Assembly (NCBI RefSeq): GCF_900103225.1
Contig: NZ_FNJH01000004.1
Location: 62,001-126,000, forward strand
Length of the DNA: 64,000 nt
Direction: 5' to 3'
Source of the DNA: Pseudomonas congelans
Lineage (GTDB): Bacteria > Pseudomonadota > Gammaproteobacteria > Pseudomonadales > Pseudomonadaceae
The notes below the pieces were generated by a model. That model was not told where the DNA came from. It searched no databases and worked only from the letters and a program-made list of their open reading frames with translations. Both the position numbers and the translations under genes were made by a program. Below, one piece after another: positions 44,487-56,149 of this stretch. Numbering within the stretch: position 1 is the first letter of the stretch; each line of letters begins with the position of its first letter.

Positions 44487-46421
44487 TCAAGCCCGAAATT
44501 GCCCCAGGCTCGCCTTCAATTGTGCAGCCAGCCCATCGAGCACCTTGCCGCTGGCAGTCGTCTCGACCACCGCCTTTGCAGCACGCTCGGCCTGAGCATG
44601 GATCACCTCTACCCGACCACGCACCGCCTGGGCACCTTCAGCCTGATGAACGGCCGCCTTCGTCGCCAGACCAATGGCCGCATGCACCTGCTCCACCGAG
44701 GCCTGCACCGTCTGCTGTCGCTTGGCGCTGTCGCGCAGCACTTCCAGACCTTCCTTGGCCTGGCGTCCGGCGATGCCGATGGCAGCGACCGCCTCTTTCG
44801 CGCCGCGCTGCAAGGCCACGATGTGCTCCTGAATATCGCCCGTCGAGCTTTGTGTCTTGCTGGCCAGCGCACGCACTTCGTCAGCCACCACGGCAAAGCC
44901 TCTGCCCGTCTCGCCTGCGCGAGCCGCTTCGATGGCTGCGTTCAACGCGAGCAGGTTGGTTTGCTCGGCAATACCATGAATGACTTCCAGCACCACCTCG
45001 ATCTGCTGGCTTTGCTGCGCCAGACGCTCGATCACTTGCGCCCCCGTCTCGACCTGCCCGGCCAGCGCTTCGATCAACCCGCCAACCTGACTGGAAGTAC
45101 GGGTGTTTTCATCGGTTGCCTGTTTGATATCGATCACCTGACGCAGGGCTGCCTGCATCGCATGGCTTTCCGACTGCGCCTCGTCGGCCATCTGCTCCAG
45201 CGCTTTCAGGCTGGCCGCCACTTCGTCCCGCTGCAATTCGGCTGCGGCATCAGCGCCGGCATTGCGCTCACTCATGACACCGATTTCCTGCCCGGTGCGC
45301 TGCGCCACCTCGCCAGCCTCGCGGACGATAGGTTGCAGCTTGTCGATGAAGCGGTTGACCGCGGCCGACATATCGCCAATCTCGTCATTACTGTCCAGCT
45401 TGACGCGCTTGGTCAGATCGCCCTCACCCGCCGCCAGGTCATTGAGTGCCGCGATCAACAGATGCAGCTTGCTGACAACCCGACGCCCGAGCACCACCGC
45501 CAGCAACAGCAATACGCACAGGCCGACCAGCGCCAGCCCCATGCCGATGCGCCAGCGCAGCGTTTCGGCAGCCTCCTGAACCGCCACACGCGTATTGGCG
45601 GTCATTGCCACACCCGCCGCCTGAGCCGACTGCAGACGCGTGCGCAGAGCGGTCGAGCTGTCTTTCGAGGCGCTGGCAAGGCTCTCAGACACCAGTTGCT
45701 CGCCACTGGTGATCAGGGTCGCGAAACGCTTGTCCAGGGCGGCAAGATTCTCCTCGACCGTCGCCGTGGACACACCCATGCGCACTTTGCCGATCTCCAC
45801 ACCGTTGGGGCTGATGGATGCTTCGACGTAATACACGGAAGGATCGTTTTTCGCCGCATTGAGGACTTTGTCCATCGCCCGCTCGCCTTCGCCCTTGGCC
45901 AAAAGGGCCTTGACCAGCGGATTGTCGCGGTTCATGTAACGCGTAAGGTGTTCACCTGCGGCGTCGTCATAGACAACGAACAGTACGTTGGGATTGCGCT
46001 GCGCACGGCGTGCGAATTCGGAAAGCGTTGGAGTGTCGTTGTCCCACATGGCTCGCGGGGCAACGGCGGCCAGCAGTTCGGCCATGTCGGTCGCGGACTC
46101 GCGAAGGTCTTTTTCCAGCGTGGCACGCAGTTGAGCCTGCTCGTCCTTCAGGCGGGTAGAGAGTCCGACGCTGAGGCGCTGACGAGTGCTGGCTGACAAT
46201 GCATCGAGGCTCGATGTCACTTCGCTACTCGCCGATTCCAGCTCTGAGGAAAGATGTTGCGAATCTACCCCCAGGCGGTTGGCGAGATCAGCCTCGAGCG
46301 CAGTGACCGTGCTCCGGGTAAGCGCAACCGCCACCACCACCTGCACCAAAAGGGCGATGCCCAGCGCGATGAAGACTGGACGCAACAAACGACTTTGCAA
46401 AAGAGATAAGACAGCAGACAC
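44487..46421 (-). CDS. Methyl-accepting chemotaxis protein
   Basis: 644 residues. First membrane span about 14-34, periplasmic sensor region about 35-291, second span about 292-312, HAMP domain about 313-365, then the cytoplasmic four-helix signalling domain whose hairpin tip is [21 protein letters not shown] and [15 protein letters not shown] (484-520). The sensor contains a [16 protein letters not shown] stretch and a late [11 protein letters not shown], resembling a PAS/Cache-type ligand-binding fold. The ligand is unknown. No CheR-docking pentapeptide at the C-terminus. Monocistronic, convergent with the tRNA-Leu genes. Confidence 0.94.
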   Translation of the reverse strand: MSAVLSLLQSRLLRPVFIALGIALLVQVVVAVALTRSTVTALEADLANRLGVDSQHLSSELESASSEVTSSLDALSASTRQRLSVGLSTRLKDEQAQLRATLEKDLRESATDMAELLAAVAPRAMWDNDTPTLSEFARRAQRNPNVLFVVYDDAAGEHLTRYMNRDNPLVKALLAKGEGERAMDKVLNAAKNDPSVYYVEASISPNGVEIGKVRMGVSTATVEENLAALDKRFATLITSGEQLVSESLASASKDSSTALRTRLQSAQAAGVAMTANTRVAVQEAAETLRWRIGMGLALVGLCVLLLLAVVLGRRVVSKLHLLIAALNDLAAGEGDLTKRVKLDSNDEIGDMSAAVNRFIDKLQPIVREAGEVAQRTGQEIGVMSERNAGADAAAELQRDEVAASLKALEQMADEAQSESHAMQAALRQVIDIKQATDENTRTSSQVGGLIEALAGQVETGAQVIERLAQQSQQIEVVLEVIHGIAEQTNLLALNAAIEAARAGETGRGFAVVADEVRALASKTQSSTGDIQEHIVALQRGAKEAVAAIGIAGRQAKEGLEVLRDSAKRQQTVQASVEQVHAAIGLATKAAVHQAEGAQAVRGRVEVIHAQAERAAKAVVETTASGKVLDGLAAQLKASLGQFRA

Positions 46422-46544
46422 AGGAGAATCCCTCCACCCTCAGCGCCATTAAAATGATGGCACTTTTCTGTCATCTTTGTAGCAAGCGCCGTGCCGTGAC
46501 ACAAGTCTCACTTTTGCGAGCGTCCCTGCCCCCGGCGCGAAAAC

Positions 46545-46573
46545 AAAAAAGGGCCGCACATGCGACCCTTTTT
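46545..46573 (-). terminator. Terminator downstream of purA
   Basis: On the minus strand CAAAAAGGGTCGCA...TGCGGCCCTTTTTTG: a stem with one mismatch followed by a T tract, 20 bases after the purA stop. Confidence 0.85.
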
Positions 46574-46592
46574 GGCACAGCCCGGTGACGTA

Positions 46593-47900
<1,308 letters not shown>

Positions 47901-47939
47901 TCACGCAAACTTGGTGCCGGCGGCGGCCGGCAGGAATAC

Positions 47940-49127
47940 TCAAGAAGCCAGCGGCATTACCTGCCAGTGCTCGCCATGCTGAATCAATTGCCGGTCACAG
48001 TCGGCTTCACGCGCGGCGCTCGCCTGCTGCCCAGGCAACGCCTGAACCACACGCTGACCTTCACTGCGCAACTGGCAAACCCTCTGCCAGAGTGCCGCAT
48101 CCGTACTGTCCGGCACCCAGATACCACCAGACGGTAAGACGATTTCTGCCTGCCCCAGGGTTACCAGGGTTTTCAGGTCGGTGGAAAAGCCGGTCGCCGG
48201 ACGGGCACGACCGAAGTCGGCACCGATGTCATCGTAACGACCGCCCTGAGCGATCGACTGGCCCACGCCCGGCACGAATACCGCGAACACCACACCGGTG
48301 TGGTAGTGGTAGCCGCGCAGCTCGCCGAGGTCAAAGTACAGCGGCAACTGCGGGAAACGCACAGCCAGACGCTCGGCGATCGACAGCAGGTCATCCAGCG
48401 CGGCCAGCACTGGCGCAGGTGCGCCGGCCAGACGATCGCGTGCGGCGTCGAGCACCTCACGACCACCGCACAGGTCGACCAGTGCACGCAGCATGGCGGC
48501 CAGCTCTTGCGGCAGATCGGCGGTGAGGGCAATCACCTCATCAATGGCCTTGCGCTGCAGCGCATCGAACAGCTGCTGCTCGACTTCACCCGACAGGCCG
48601 GCGGCGCGCGCCAGACCGCGATAGATACCGACATGCCCGAGGTCCATGTGCACATCCGGCACATCGGCCAGTTGCAGCATGGCCAGCATCAGGCTGATGA
48701 CTTCGACGTCGCTGCTCGGGCTCGCATCGCCGTACAACTCGGCACCCAGTTGTATCGGGCTGCGCGAGGACGACAGCGCACGCGGCTGGGCGTGCAGAAC
48801 GCTGCCCGCGTAGCACAGACGGCTCGGGCCTTCACGTTTCAGGGTGTGAGCATCGATGCGTGCAACCTGCGGCGTGATGTCGGCGCGAAAGCCCATCTGC
48901 CGGCCCGATTGCGGGTCGATAACCTTGAAGGTGCGCAGATCCAGATCCGAACCCGCGCCAGTCAGCAGCGACTCGAGATACTCGATATGCGGGGTGACGA
49001 CAAACTCATAGCCCCAGCTCTGAAACAGATCCAACACCTGACGGCGCGCTACTTCAATGCGCGCCGCTTCCGGTGGCAGTACTTCTTCGATGCCATCTGG
49101 TAGCAGCCAGCGGTCGACCGTTGCCAT
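47940..49127 (-). CDS. hisZ: ATP phosphoribosyltransferase regulatory subunit
   Basis: 395 residues from ATG 49127 (AGGGG about 10 bases upstream); the frame extends to 49343 without support. It resembles the catalytic core of histidyl-tRNA synthetase: [33 protein letters not shown] and [20 protein letters not shown], but lacks the HisRS class-II motif 1 context and the anticodon domain. HisZ activates the short form of HisG, the first enzyme of histidine synthesis, and carries the feedback site. Encoded apart from hisG, upstream of purA. Confidence 0.93.
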   Translation of the reverse strand: MATVDRWLLPDGIEEVLPPEAARIEVARRQVLDLFQSWGYEFVVTPHIEYLESLLTGAGSDLDLRTFKVIDPQSGRQMGFRADITPQVARIDAHTLKREGPSRLCYAGSVLHAQPRALSSSRSPIQLGAELYGDASPSSDVEVISLMLAMLQLADVPDVHMDLGHVGIYRGLARAAGLSGEVEQQLFDALQRKAIDEVIALTADLPQELAAMLRALVDLCGGREVLDAARDRLAGAPAPVLAALDDLLSIAERLAVRFPQLPLYFDLGELRGYHYHTGVVFAVFVPGVGQSIAQGGRYDDIGADFGRARPATGFSTDLKTLVTLGQAEIVLPSGGIWVPDSTDAALWQRVCQLRSEGQRVVQALPGQQASAAREADCDRQLIQHGEHWQVMPLAS

Positions 49128-49306
49128 TACGCCATTCCCCTGTGATCCAGGCGGCCAGCCTACAGGCCGGCCTTGAGTGAAGCAGAAAGTGGTGCGCCGT
49201 ATGACGGGCACGACAAATGCCCGAGACAGGCCTTGCAGACCACTTTCCTCGAAAAATCTTGCCGCGTTCAAATTCAGATACGGCCAATCAATCGTGCAGA
49301 CGCAAA

Positions 49307-49328
49307 AAAGCCGGGAATTTCCCGGCTG
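49307..49328 (-). terminator. Terminator downstream of hflC
   Basis: On the minus strand GCCGGGAA/TTCCCGGC followed by TTTTTT. A second strong GC hairpin (49366-49386) without a T tract lies between it and the hflC stop. Together they end the long nnr-to-hflC superoperon and isolate hisZ. Confidence 0.85.
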
Positions 49329-49397
49329 CCGCATGATACACACGTTTCACCGTACGTTCACCCCACCGGGCGGTTTTGCCGCCCGGCGGGTGATTAA

Positions 49398-50267
49398 TTA
49401 CGGCTTGGCTTTTTCCATGTAGCGAAAGAATTCGCTGTTCGGATCAAGCACCATCACGTCGCTCTTGTTCGCAAAGCTTTCGCGGTAGGCACGCAGGCTG
49501 CGATAGAACGCGTAGAACTCCTGGTCCTGACCATACGCCTTGGAGTAGATCGCGGCAGCCTGGGCATCACCATCACCACGCGCTTCTTCCGACTCGCGAT
49601 AGGCTTCGGCCAGCAGCACACGACGCTGACGATCGGCATCGGCACGGATGCCTTCAGCCAGCTCGTTACCCTTGGCACGGTGTTCGCGCGCTTCGCGCTC
49701 ACGCTCGGTGCTCATACGTTCGAAAACGCTGCGATTCACTTCCTTCGGAAGATCGATGGCCTTGACCCGGACATCGACAACTTCGATACCCAGCTCTTTC
49801 TCGGCCATGCGGTTCAGCGAACCGGTGATATCTGCCATCAGCGCGTCTCGCTCACCCGACACGACTTCGTGCAGGGTGCGCTTGCCGAACTGGTCACGCA
49901 GACCGGATTCCAGACGACGCGAAAGACGTTCGTCGGCGATCTGCTTGAGGCCGGAAGTCGCGGTGTAGAAACGCTCCGCATCCTTCACACGCCACTTGGC
50001 GTAGGCATCGACCATGACCGCTTTCTTTTCCAGCGTCAGGAAGCGTTGGGTCGGTGCATCGAGGGTCAGCAAACGACCATCGAACTTGCGCACCTGGTTC
50101 ACGTAAGGAACCTTCACATGCAGACCCGGCTGAACGTCAGCCTGGACCACACGACCGAATTGCAGCAGGACCGCACGCTCTGTCTGGGACACGATGTAGA
50201 AGCTGTTCCAGGCAATGACAGCCAGTATCACGCCAACAATGAGGGCGATCAGCGATTTGTTACTCAT
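49398..50267 (-). CDS. hflC: HflC, SPFH/stomatin-type FtsH modulator
   Basis: 289 residues. Single N-terminal membrane span (about 5-24), SPFH domain from VSQTERAVLLQFGR, then a coiled-coil (STEREREAREHRAKGNELAEG, quoted in part) with the RADADRQRRVLLAEAYRESEEARGDGDA repeat region and the FYAFYRSLRAYRESF motif. With HflK it forms a large periplasmic-facing cage around FtsH and restrains proteolysis of membrane proteins. Start overlaps the hflK stop by one base. Confidence 0.96.
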   Translation of the reverse strand: MSNKSLIALIVGVILAVIAWNSFYIVSQTERAVLLQFGRVVQADVQPGLHVKVPYVNQVRKFDGRLLTLDAPTQRFLTLEKKAVMVDAYAKWRVKDAERFYTATSGLKQIADERLSRRLESGLRDQFGKRTLHEVVSGERDALMADITGSLNRMAEKELGIEVVDVRVKAIDLPKEVNRSVFERMSTEREREAREHRAKGNELAEGIRADADRQRRVLLAEAYRESEEARGDGDAQAAAIYSKAYGQDQEFYAFYRSLRAYRESFANKSDVMVLDPNSEFFRYMEKAKP

Positions 50268-51466
50268 CAGCGAGTCTCCCTGGTACGTACTTCACCACGC
50301 TGCTGAGCCTCATTCGCACGGGCGGCGGCAGCAGCAGCGGCAGCATCATTGGCCGACTGCGATGGCGTACCTGCATTGGAGCCATTGGCGGTACCGCTGC
50401 GGCTGCTCTCGATCATCTTGTCGAGCGGCAGATAAAGCAGGTTGTTCTGCCCCTTGTCGCCGGTCACGAGAACCTTGCTGGTGTTGCTGAAGACTTCCTG
50501 CATGGTGTCCAGATACAGACGCTGGCGGGTGACTTCAGGTGCCTTGCGGTACTCGGCAACCAGTTTGGTAAAGCGATCCGCCTCACCCTTGGCACGCGAA
50601 ACCACTTCATCGCGGTAACCGTTGGCATCTTCGAGAATACGCTGAGCCTGACCACGGGCTTCCGGGATCACACCGTTGGCGTAGCTTTCAGCCTGGTTAC
50701 GTGCACGCTGCTCGTCTTCACGGGCGCGGATCACGTCATCGAAGGCTTCCTGCACTTCACGCGGCGCGGCGGCGCTCTGTACGTTCACCTGGGTCACGGT
50801 GATGCCGGTGCGGTAGGTATCGAGGAAGCGTTGCAGACGCTCCTTGATTTCGCTGGCCATCAGTTCACGGCCTTCAGTCAGTACCTGGTCCATCGCCGTG
50901 GAACCCACGACATGGCGCAACGCACTTTCAGTCGCGTGCTGCAGGCTGATTTCAGGCTGGTCGACGTTCAGCACGAACGCCTGAAGATCACTGATCTTGT
51001 ACTGCACGGTCAGCGGCACTTCGACGATGTTCTCGTCTTCGGTGAGCATCTGGCCCTGCTTGCTGTAGGCACGCTCGCGAGTCACGTTCTCCATGTACTT
51101 GCGATCGAACGGCGGGAAGTAGATGTTAAGGCCCGGCCCCACGGTCTCGTGGTACTGACCGAAACGCAGCACGACAGCCTGCTCTTGCTCGTCAACCACA
51201 TAGATAGCGCTGTAAAGCCAGAAAGCGACGAGTACGACAAGCCCAATGCCGAGCAGACCAAGGCCACCGCCCTTGCCTGAACCGCCACCACTGCCGCCGC
51301 CATCGCTGCCGCGTTTGTTACCGCCGCCGAACAACCCCTTCAGGCTTTCCTGCAGCTTACGGAAGGCCTCGTCGAGATCAGGTGGTCCCTTGCGGTCGCC
51401 GCCACGGCGTTTGCCACCCCAGGGATCTTGATTATTCGAGTTGCCACCCGGCTCATTCCAAGCCAT
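50267..51466 (-). CDS. hflK: HflK, SPFH/stomatin-type FtsH modulator
   Basis: 399 residues from ATG 51466 (GGAG upstream). A Gly/Asn-rich cytoplasmic N-terminus (1-68, with runs of GGG), a membrane span (about 70-90), SPFH domain from VVDEQEQAVVLRFGQ, a charged coiled-coil, and an Ala/Asn-rich tail. Partner of HflC in the FtsH complex. Starts 97 bases after hflX; the gap contains a 9-bp hairpin GAAAGCCGT/ACGGCTTTC (51534-51554) without a T tract. Confidence 0.95.
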   Translation of the reverse strand: MAWNEPGGNSNNQDPWGGKRRGGDRKGPPDLDEAFRKLQESLKGLFGGGNKRGSDGGGSGGGSGKGGGLGLLGIGLVVLVAFWLYSAIYVVDEQEQAVVLRFGQYHETVGPGLNIYFPPFDRKYMENVTRERAYSKQGQMLTEDENIVEVPLTVQYKISDLQAFVLNVDQPEISLQHATESALRHVVGSTAMDQVLTEGRELMASEIKERLQRFLDTYRTGITVTQVNVQSAAAPREVQEAFDDVIRAREDEQRARNQAESYANGVIPEARGQAQRILEDANGYRDEVVSRAKGEADRFTKLVAEYRKAPEVTRQRLYLDTMQEVFSNTSKVLVTGDKGQNNLLYLPLDKMIESSRSGTANGSNAGTPSQSANDAAAAAAAARANEAQQRGEVRTRETR

Positions 51467-51562
51467 AGCGCTCTCCATCTGATAAAGCAAAGACGCGCCC
51501 GCGGCGCGCCGACCAATGCTACAGAATGCTCGGGAAAGCCGTACAACGGCTTTCTCGTGCTT

Positions 51563-52864
51563 TTATTGCAAAGTGTGTTGCTCGATGAACTCCAGCGGCT
51601 GCAATCCTTCGCGACTCACCAGTCGATTGAGTTCAACGCGCGGCAGTCGTACGGCCAACACGCTGGCACCTTCCTCGTCATGCGTTTCGCTCTGCACCGC
51701 ACCCAGTTCAAAGAACTGGGCACGCAGCCGGGCAAGACTTTGAGGCAGAAGCAGCGTGCCGACGAACAGGTCATCGCCAAGCAATTCGGCGATAGCCTGT
51801 TTGAGCAGATCAAGCCCTCGACCATCACGGGCAGAAACCCAGACACGCTGCGGCTTGCCGTCGGCATCACGCTGTATCTGAGGCTCTACACCTTCAAGCA
51901 GATCGAGTTTGTTATAGACCTCGAGGATCGGCAAGCCCTCGGCACCGATCTCGCCGAGCACCGCCATGACCTGTTCGATCTGTGACATGCGATCGGGCTC
52001 GTGGGAGTCGATCACATGCAGCAGTAGATCGGAGTTGCTCGATTCTTCAAGCGTCGCGCGAAAAGCCTCGACCAGCTTGTGCGGCAGGTGGCGAATGAAG
52101 CCCACGGTATCCGCCAGCACGATAGGACCCAGGTCGTCGAGCTGCAGACGACGCAGGGTCGGATCGAGCGTGGCAAACAGTTGATCGGCCGCGAACACAT
52201 CCGAATCGGTCACCGAGTTGAACAGGGTCGATTTGCCGGCGTTGGTATACCCCACCAGTGAAACCGATGGAATATCCGCACGACGACGCCCGCGACGGGC
52301 CTGATCCCGCTGGCTGCGAACCTTCTCCAGCCGTCCCTTGATCTGCCGCAGGCGAACCCGCAGAAGACGTCGGTCGGTTTCGAGCTGGGTTTCACCCGGA
52401 CCGCGCAGGCCGATACCACCTTTCTGTCGCTCAAGGTGAGTCCAGCCACGGACCAGACGAGTACTCATGTGCTCAAGCTGGGCCAGTTCGACCTGAAGCT
52501 TGCCTTCGTGAGTACGCGCCCGCTGCGCAAAGATATCGAGAATCAGACCGGTGCGATCAAGCACACGACACTCGAAAACGCGTTCGAGGTTGCGTTCCTG
52601 ACTGGGCGTGAGGGTGTGATTGAAGATGACCAGATCGGCTTGTTCGGCCTTGACCTGATCGCGAAGCTCTTCGACCTTGCCAGAGCCGATCAGATATTTG
52701 GCCGAAGGCCGATGACGCGGCACGTTGATAAACGCAACGGTATCGGCACCGGCCGAGATGGCCAATTCCTGAAACTCCTGCGGATCTTCGCGCGCCTCAG
52801 GGTCCTGACCATCCAGATGAACGAGAATTGCACGTTCACCACCACTGTGGCGCTCAAAGAACAA
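51563..52864 (-). CDS. hflX: GTPase HflX
   Basis: 433 residues. An N-terminal HflX domain (ADTVAFINVPRHRPSAKYLIGSGKVEEL, quoted in part as AKYLIGSGKVEEL), a glycine-rich linker with GPGETQLETDRR, then the G domain: G1 VGYTNAGKST, G3 DTVGF, G4 NKLD. A ribosome-binding GTPase that splits stalled 70S ribosomes under heat stress. Follows hfq after 12 bases. Confidence 0.97.
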   Translation of the reverse strand: MFFERHSGGERAILVHLDGQDPEAREDPQEFQELAISAGADTVAFINVPRHRPSAKYLIGSGKVEELRDQVKAEQADLVIFNHTLTPSQERNLERVFECRVLDRTGLILDIFAQRARTHEGKLQVELAQLEHMSTRLVRGWTHLERQKGGIGLRGPGETQLETDRRLLRVRLRQIKGRLEKVRSQRDQARRGRRRADIPSVSLVGYTNAGKSTLFNSVTDSDVFAADQLFATLDPTLRRLQLDDLGPIVLADTVGFIRHLPHKLVEAFRATLEESSNSDLLLHVIDSHEPDRMSQIEQVMAVLGEIGAEGLPILEVYNKLDLLEGVEPQIQRDADGKPQRVWVSARDGRGLDLLKQAIAELLGDDLFVGTLLLPQSLARLRAQFFELGAVQSETHDEEGASVLAVRLPRVELNRLVSREGLQPLEFIEQHTLQ

Positions 52865-52876
52865 GGCAGACTCCTA

Positions 52877-53137
52877 TCAGGCGTTACCTGGCTCGGCGTC
52901 CGCGCCGTCAGCGTCTGTAGCGCTTGGCAAACGAATCGGGCGAACCGGTACGACGGTGGAAATAGCGTGTTTGTAGACCATCTGGCTGACCGTGTTCTTC
53001 AGCAAAATGACGAACTGGTCGAAAGACTCGATCGTACCCTGCAGCTTGATACCGTTGACCAGATAGATCGATACCCCGACCTTCTCTTTACGCAAGGTAT
53101 TCAGGTAAGGGTCTTGTAGCGAATGCCCTTTTGACAT
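52877..53137 (-). CDS. hfq: RNA chaperone Hfq
   Basis: 86 residues from ATG 53137 ([12 protein letters not shown]), with AGGAG upstream. Sm1 ([28 protein letters not shown], key residues Gln8, Phe42-like and Asp40-like positions) and Sm2 ([10 protein letters not shown]) are intact, with a short tail ending in GADAEPGNA. The hexamer pairs small RNAs with mRNAs and, in Pseudomonas, acts with Crc in catabolite repression. Within the miaA-hfq-hflX segment. Confidence 0.98.
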   Translation of the reverse strand: MSKGHSLQDPYLNTLRKEKVGVSIYLVNGIKLQGTIESFDQFVILLKNTVSQMVYKHAISTVVPVRPIRLPSATDADGADAEPGNA

Positions 53138-53230
53138 GTGCCGCACTCCTTTAAGGATCAATAAAATAATAAATCGAATTCGATTAGCTTGACCGGCCAC
53201 CCCCCAAGGATAGACGGCTATTGCAGGGAC

Positions 53231-54202
53231 TCAGCTCAATATGGAGACCGATCCCAGGTATTTCAAGGCGCGCGACAGATTGTCGCTGGCCAGGCTGTCC
53301 AGCCAGTGCAAGTCCTCCCAGCTGCGTAGCCAGGTGAACTGCCTTTTGGCCAGCTGGCGCGTTGCAATGATGCCGCGCTCCTGCATTTCATCCCGCGTCA
53401 GCTTCCCATCCAGGTGATCCCAGACCTGGCGATAACCGACAGCTCTTATCGATGGCAACCCCGAATGCAGGTCACCTCTTGAGCGCAATGCCAGTACTTC
53501 ATCCAGAAACCCCTGATCCAGCATTTGCTCGAAACGTAGCGCGATGCGTTGGTGCAGCACCTTGCGATCAGCCGGAGCGATGGCAAGGTTCGCGACAGTA
53601 TAGGGCAATTGCTGGCGCCCTGATGCGGCTGCTTCGGTACTTTGCGCAGTTTGTTGCTCGCGGTGTTCCGTCATGCTCATTCCGCTGACGCGATACACCT
53701 CAAGCGCCCTGATCAGCCGTTGCGGATCGTTGGGGTGAATACGTGCCGCCGAAACGGGATCGACCACCGCCAGTTGATCGTGCAATGACTGCCAGCCGAA
53801 GGCCTGTGCATCCGCCTCAAGCTGCGCCCTGACCTGCGCATCGGCCGCCGGCATATCCGCCAACCCGTCCAATAGAGCCTTGAAATACAACATAGTGCCG
53901 CCGACCAGCAAAGGAATATTTCCGCGTGCGGTAATTTCCGCCATGGCCGCCATAGCGTCGCTGCGAAAATCGGCTGCGGAGTAGCTTTGCGCCGGGTCGA
54001 GAATATCGATCAGGCGGTGAGGAAACTCAGCCAGCTGTGCTTTGGACGGCTTGGCGGTACCGATGTCCATGCCGCGATAGACCAGCGCAGAATCGACGCT
54101 GATCAACTCGCAGGGCAGCACTTTGGTCAGTTCTATCGCAAGGTCGGTCTTGCCTGCAGCGGTAGGCCCCATGAGAAAGATGGCCGGAGGTAAAGCGTTC
54201 AT
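53231..54202 (-). CDS. miaA: tRNA dimethylallyltransferase
   Basis: 323 residues. P-loop [31 protein letters not shown], and the late [14 protein letters not shown] with the catalytic region. Transfers the dimethylallyl group to A37 of tRNAs reading UNN codons, the precursor of ms2i6A. Its start lies directly at the mutL stop. The hfq promoter probably lies within or just after this gene, as in E. coli. Confidence 0.97.
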   Translation of the reverse strand: MNALPPAIFLMGPTAAGKTDLAIELTKVLPCELISVDSALVYRGMDIGTAKPSKAQLAEFPHRLIDILDPAQSYSAADFRSDAMAAMAEITARGNIPLLVGGTMLYFKALLDGLADMPAADAQVRAQLEADAQAFGWQSLHDQLAVVDPVSAARIHPNDPQRLIRALEVYRVSGMSMTEHREQQTAQSTEAAASGRQQLPYTVANLAIAPADRKVLHQRIALRFEQMLDQGFLDEVLALRSRGDLHSGLPSIRAVGYRQVWDHLDGKLTRDEMQERGIIATRQLAKRQFTWLRSWEDLHWLDSLASDNLSRALKYLGSVSILS

Positions 54203-56149
54203 TCATTGACCGCGCAGGAATAATTTATCCAGGTCATTGAGACCCATCTGGGTCCAGGTAGGACGACCGTGGTTGCATTGCCCGCTGCGCTCGGTGTTTT
54301 CCATGTCGCGCAACAGGCCGTTCATTTCCGGAATGGCCAGACGCCGATTGGCGCGAATCGCGCCGTGGCAGGCCATGGTGCCGAGCAACTCGTTCATGTG
54401 CGCCTGCACCCGGTCGCTGGTGCCATATTCCATAAGGTCGGCCAGCACATCGCTGACCAGCCGGTTGGCCTCGGCCTGCTTGAGCAACGCAGGTATCTGT
54501 CGGATCGCCAGGGTTTCCGGGCCGAGCCGCTGCAGCTCGAAGCCCAGGCGCTGGAAGGTCGCAAGATGCTCTTCGGCGCAGTCCGCTTCACGCTGGCTGA
54601 CCGCGATGGACTCGGGTACCAGCAATGGCTGGCCGCTCAAGCCTTCGTTGGCCATGGCTATTTTCAGGCGCTCGTACATGATCCGCTCGTGAGCAGCATG
54701 CATGTCCACCAGTACCAGGCCGTGAGCGTTTTCAGCAAGAATGTAGATACCCTTGAGCTGCGCCAGCGCATAACCCAGCGGCGGAATATCCCCGGGCGAT
54801 TCGGGCAGCGACGCAGGCGCGGCACTGGGCAGCGGCGCGAAGAATTCACGGTAGGCGCTTTGCGCTTCGGCCACCGGCACGCCAGAGGTAGGCCGAGGCG
54901 TGTATTGATACTGATAACCGCTGCCAGTGCCGCCAGCGGCAGCAGGCCGGGCAAAAGGCTCGCCTTGCGGCTGCTCCAGCACGTTGTTGGCCAGACGCAT
55001 TTCCCCCTGCGGCCCGAACTCGCCCGCTTCAGGCCCGCTCGGGCGTGTCTCGGCGACAACCGGCACACTGCCACCCAGCTGATTTTCAGGGCGCACATCG
55101 CCCAGCGCACGGTAGAGGGTGCCATACAGGAAGTCATGCACCATGCGCCCGTCGCGGAAGCGCACTTCATGCTTGGTCGGGTGAACGTTGACGTCCACAG
55201 CAGCCGGATCGACCTCGAAGAACAGCACGAAGGTCGGGTGGCGGCCATTGAACAACACGTCGCGATACGCCTGACGCACCGCGTGGGCGACCAGCTTGTC
55301 GCGTACGGCCCGGCCATTGACGAAGAAATATTGCAGGTCGGCCTGGCTGCGCGAGAAAGTCGGCAGCCCGACCCAGCCCCACAGATGCAGGCCATTGCGC
55401 TCGATCTCGATGGGCAGCGCCTGCTCCAGAAAGCCCGGCCCGCAGATTGCCGAGACACGTCGCGCTCTGGCGGTATCGTCGTGCGCTTCATGCAGGCTCA
55501 GCACGGTCTTGCCGTTATGCCGCAGGTGGAAGGCCACGTCGAAACGCGCCAGCGCCATGCGTTTGATGACTTCCTGCAAATGATCGAATTCGGTTTTTTC
55601 GGCTTTCAGAAACTTGCGCCGGGCAGGCGTGTTGAAGAACAGGTCGCGCACTTCAACCGAGGTGCCCACCGGATGCGCGGCTGGCTGCACGCGCGGCGCC
55701 ATGTCCCGACCTTCGGTTTCGACCTGCCACGCCTGATCGGCGTCCCGGGTGCGCGAGGTCAGCGTCAGGCGTGCCACCGAGCTGATCGAAGCCAGCGCTT
55801 CGCCGCGAAACCCCAGGCTCATGACCCGCTCAAGGTCTTCCAGGTCGCGAATCTTGCTGGTTGCGTGACGTGCCAGCGCCAACGGCAGATCATCCGAAGA
55901 AATACCGCTGCCATCGTCACGCACTTTCAACAATTTGATGCCAGCCTGCTCGACGTCGACATCGATGCGCCGCGCGCCGGAATCGAGGCTGTTTTCCAGC
56001 AGCTCCTTGATTACCGAAGCCGGACGCTCGACGACTTCGCCCGCCGCAATCTGGTTGGCCAGACGCGGGCTGAGCAATTCGATGCGTGCTGCGTTCAGGG
56101 CAGTCTGAGCGTTATCGGCTTCGGCGCCGTCGAGCAGGAGATCGGTCAT
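54203..56149 (-). CDS. mutL: DNA mismatch repair protein MutL
   Basis: 648 residues. The N-terminal GHKL ATPase has [17 protein letters not shown] and [10 protein letters not shown]; a Pro/Gly-rich linker follows (about 340-440), then the dimerisation domain. Residues 482-493 read [12 protein letters not shown], which fits the D-x-HA-x2-E-x4-E endonuclease motif present in pseudomonad MutL but absent from E. coli MutL. This implies nicking activity, consistent with lack of Dam-directed MutH. It overlaps amiB by one base. Confidence 0.97.
   Translation of the reverse strand: MTDLLLDGAEADNAQTALNAARIELLSPRLANQIAAGEVVERPASVIKELLENSLDSGARRIDVDVEQAGIKLLKVRDDGSGISSDDLPLALARHATSKIRDLEDLERVMSLGFRGEALASISSVARLTLTSRTRDADQAWQVETEGRDMAPRVQPAAHPVGTSVEVRDLFFNTPARRKFLKAEKTEFDHLQEVIKRMALARFDVAFHLRHNGKTVLSLHEAHDDTARARRVSAICGPGFLEQALPIEIERNGLHLWGWVGLPTFSRSQADLQYFFVNGRAVRDKLVAHAVRQAYRDVLFNGRHPTFVLFFEVDPAAVDVNVHPTKHEVRFRDGRMVHDFLYGTLYRALGDVRPENQLGGSVPVVAETRPSGPEAGEFGPQGEMRLANNVLEQPQGEPFARPAAAGGTGSGYQYQYTPRPTSGVPVAEAQSAYREFFAPLPSAAPASLPESPGDIPPLGYALAQLKGIYILAENAHGLVLVDMHAAHERIMYERLKIAMANEGLSGQPLLVPESIAVSQREADCAEEHLATFQRLGFELQRLGPETLAIRQIPALLKQAEANRLVSDVLADLMEYGTSDRVQAHMNELLGTMACHGAIRANRRLAIPEMNGLLRDMENTERSGQCNHGRPTWTQMGLNDLDKLFLRGQ

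Noticed and set aside
44259..46196. 645-residue plus-strand frame covering tRNA-Leu copy 2 and the chemoreceptor
   Set aside because: It would run through a tRNA gene and its terminator, and is antisense to a clear chemoreceptor.
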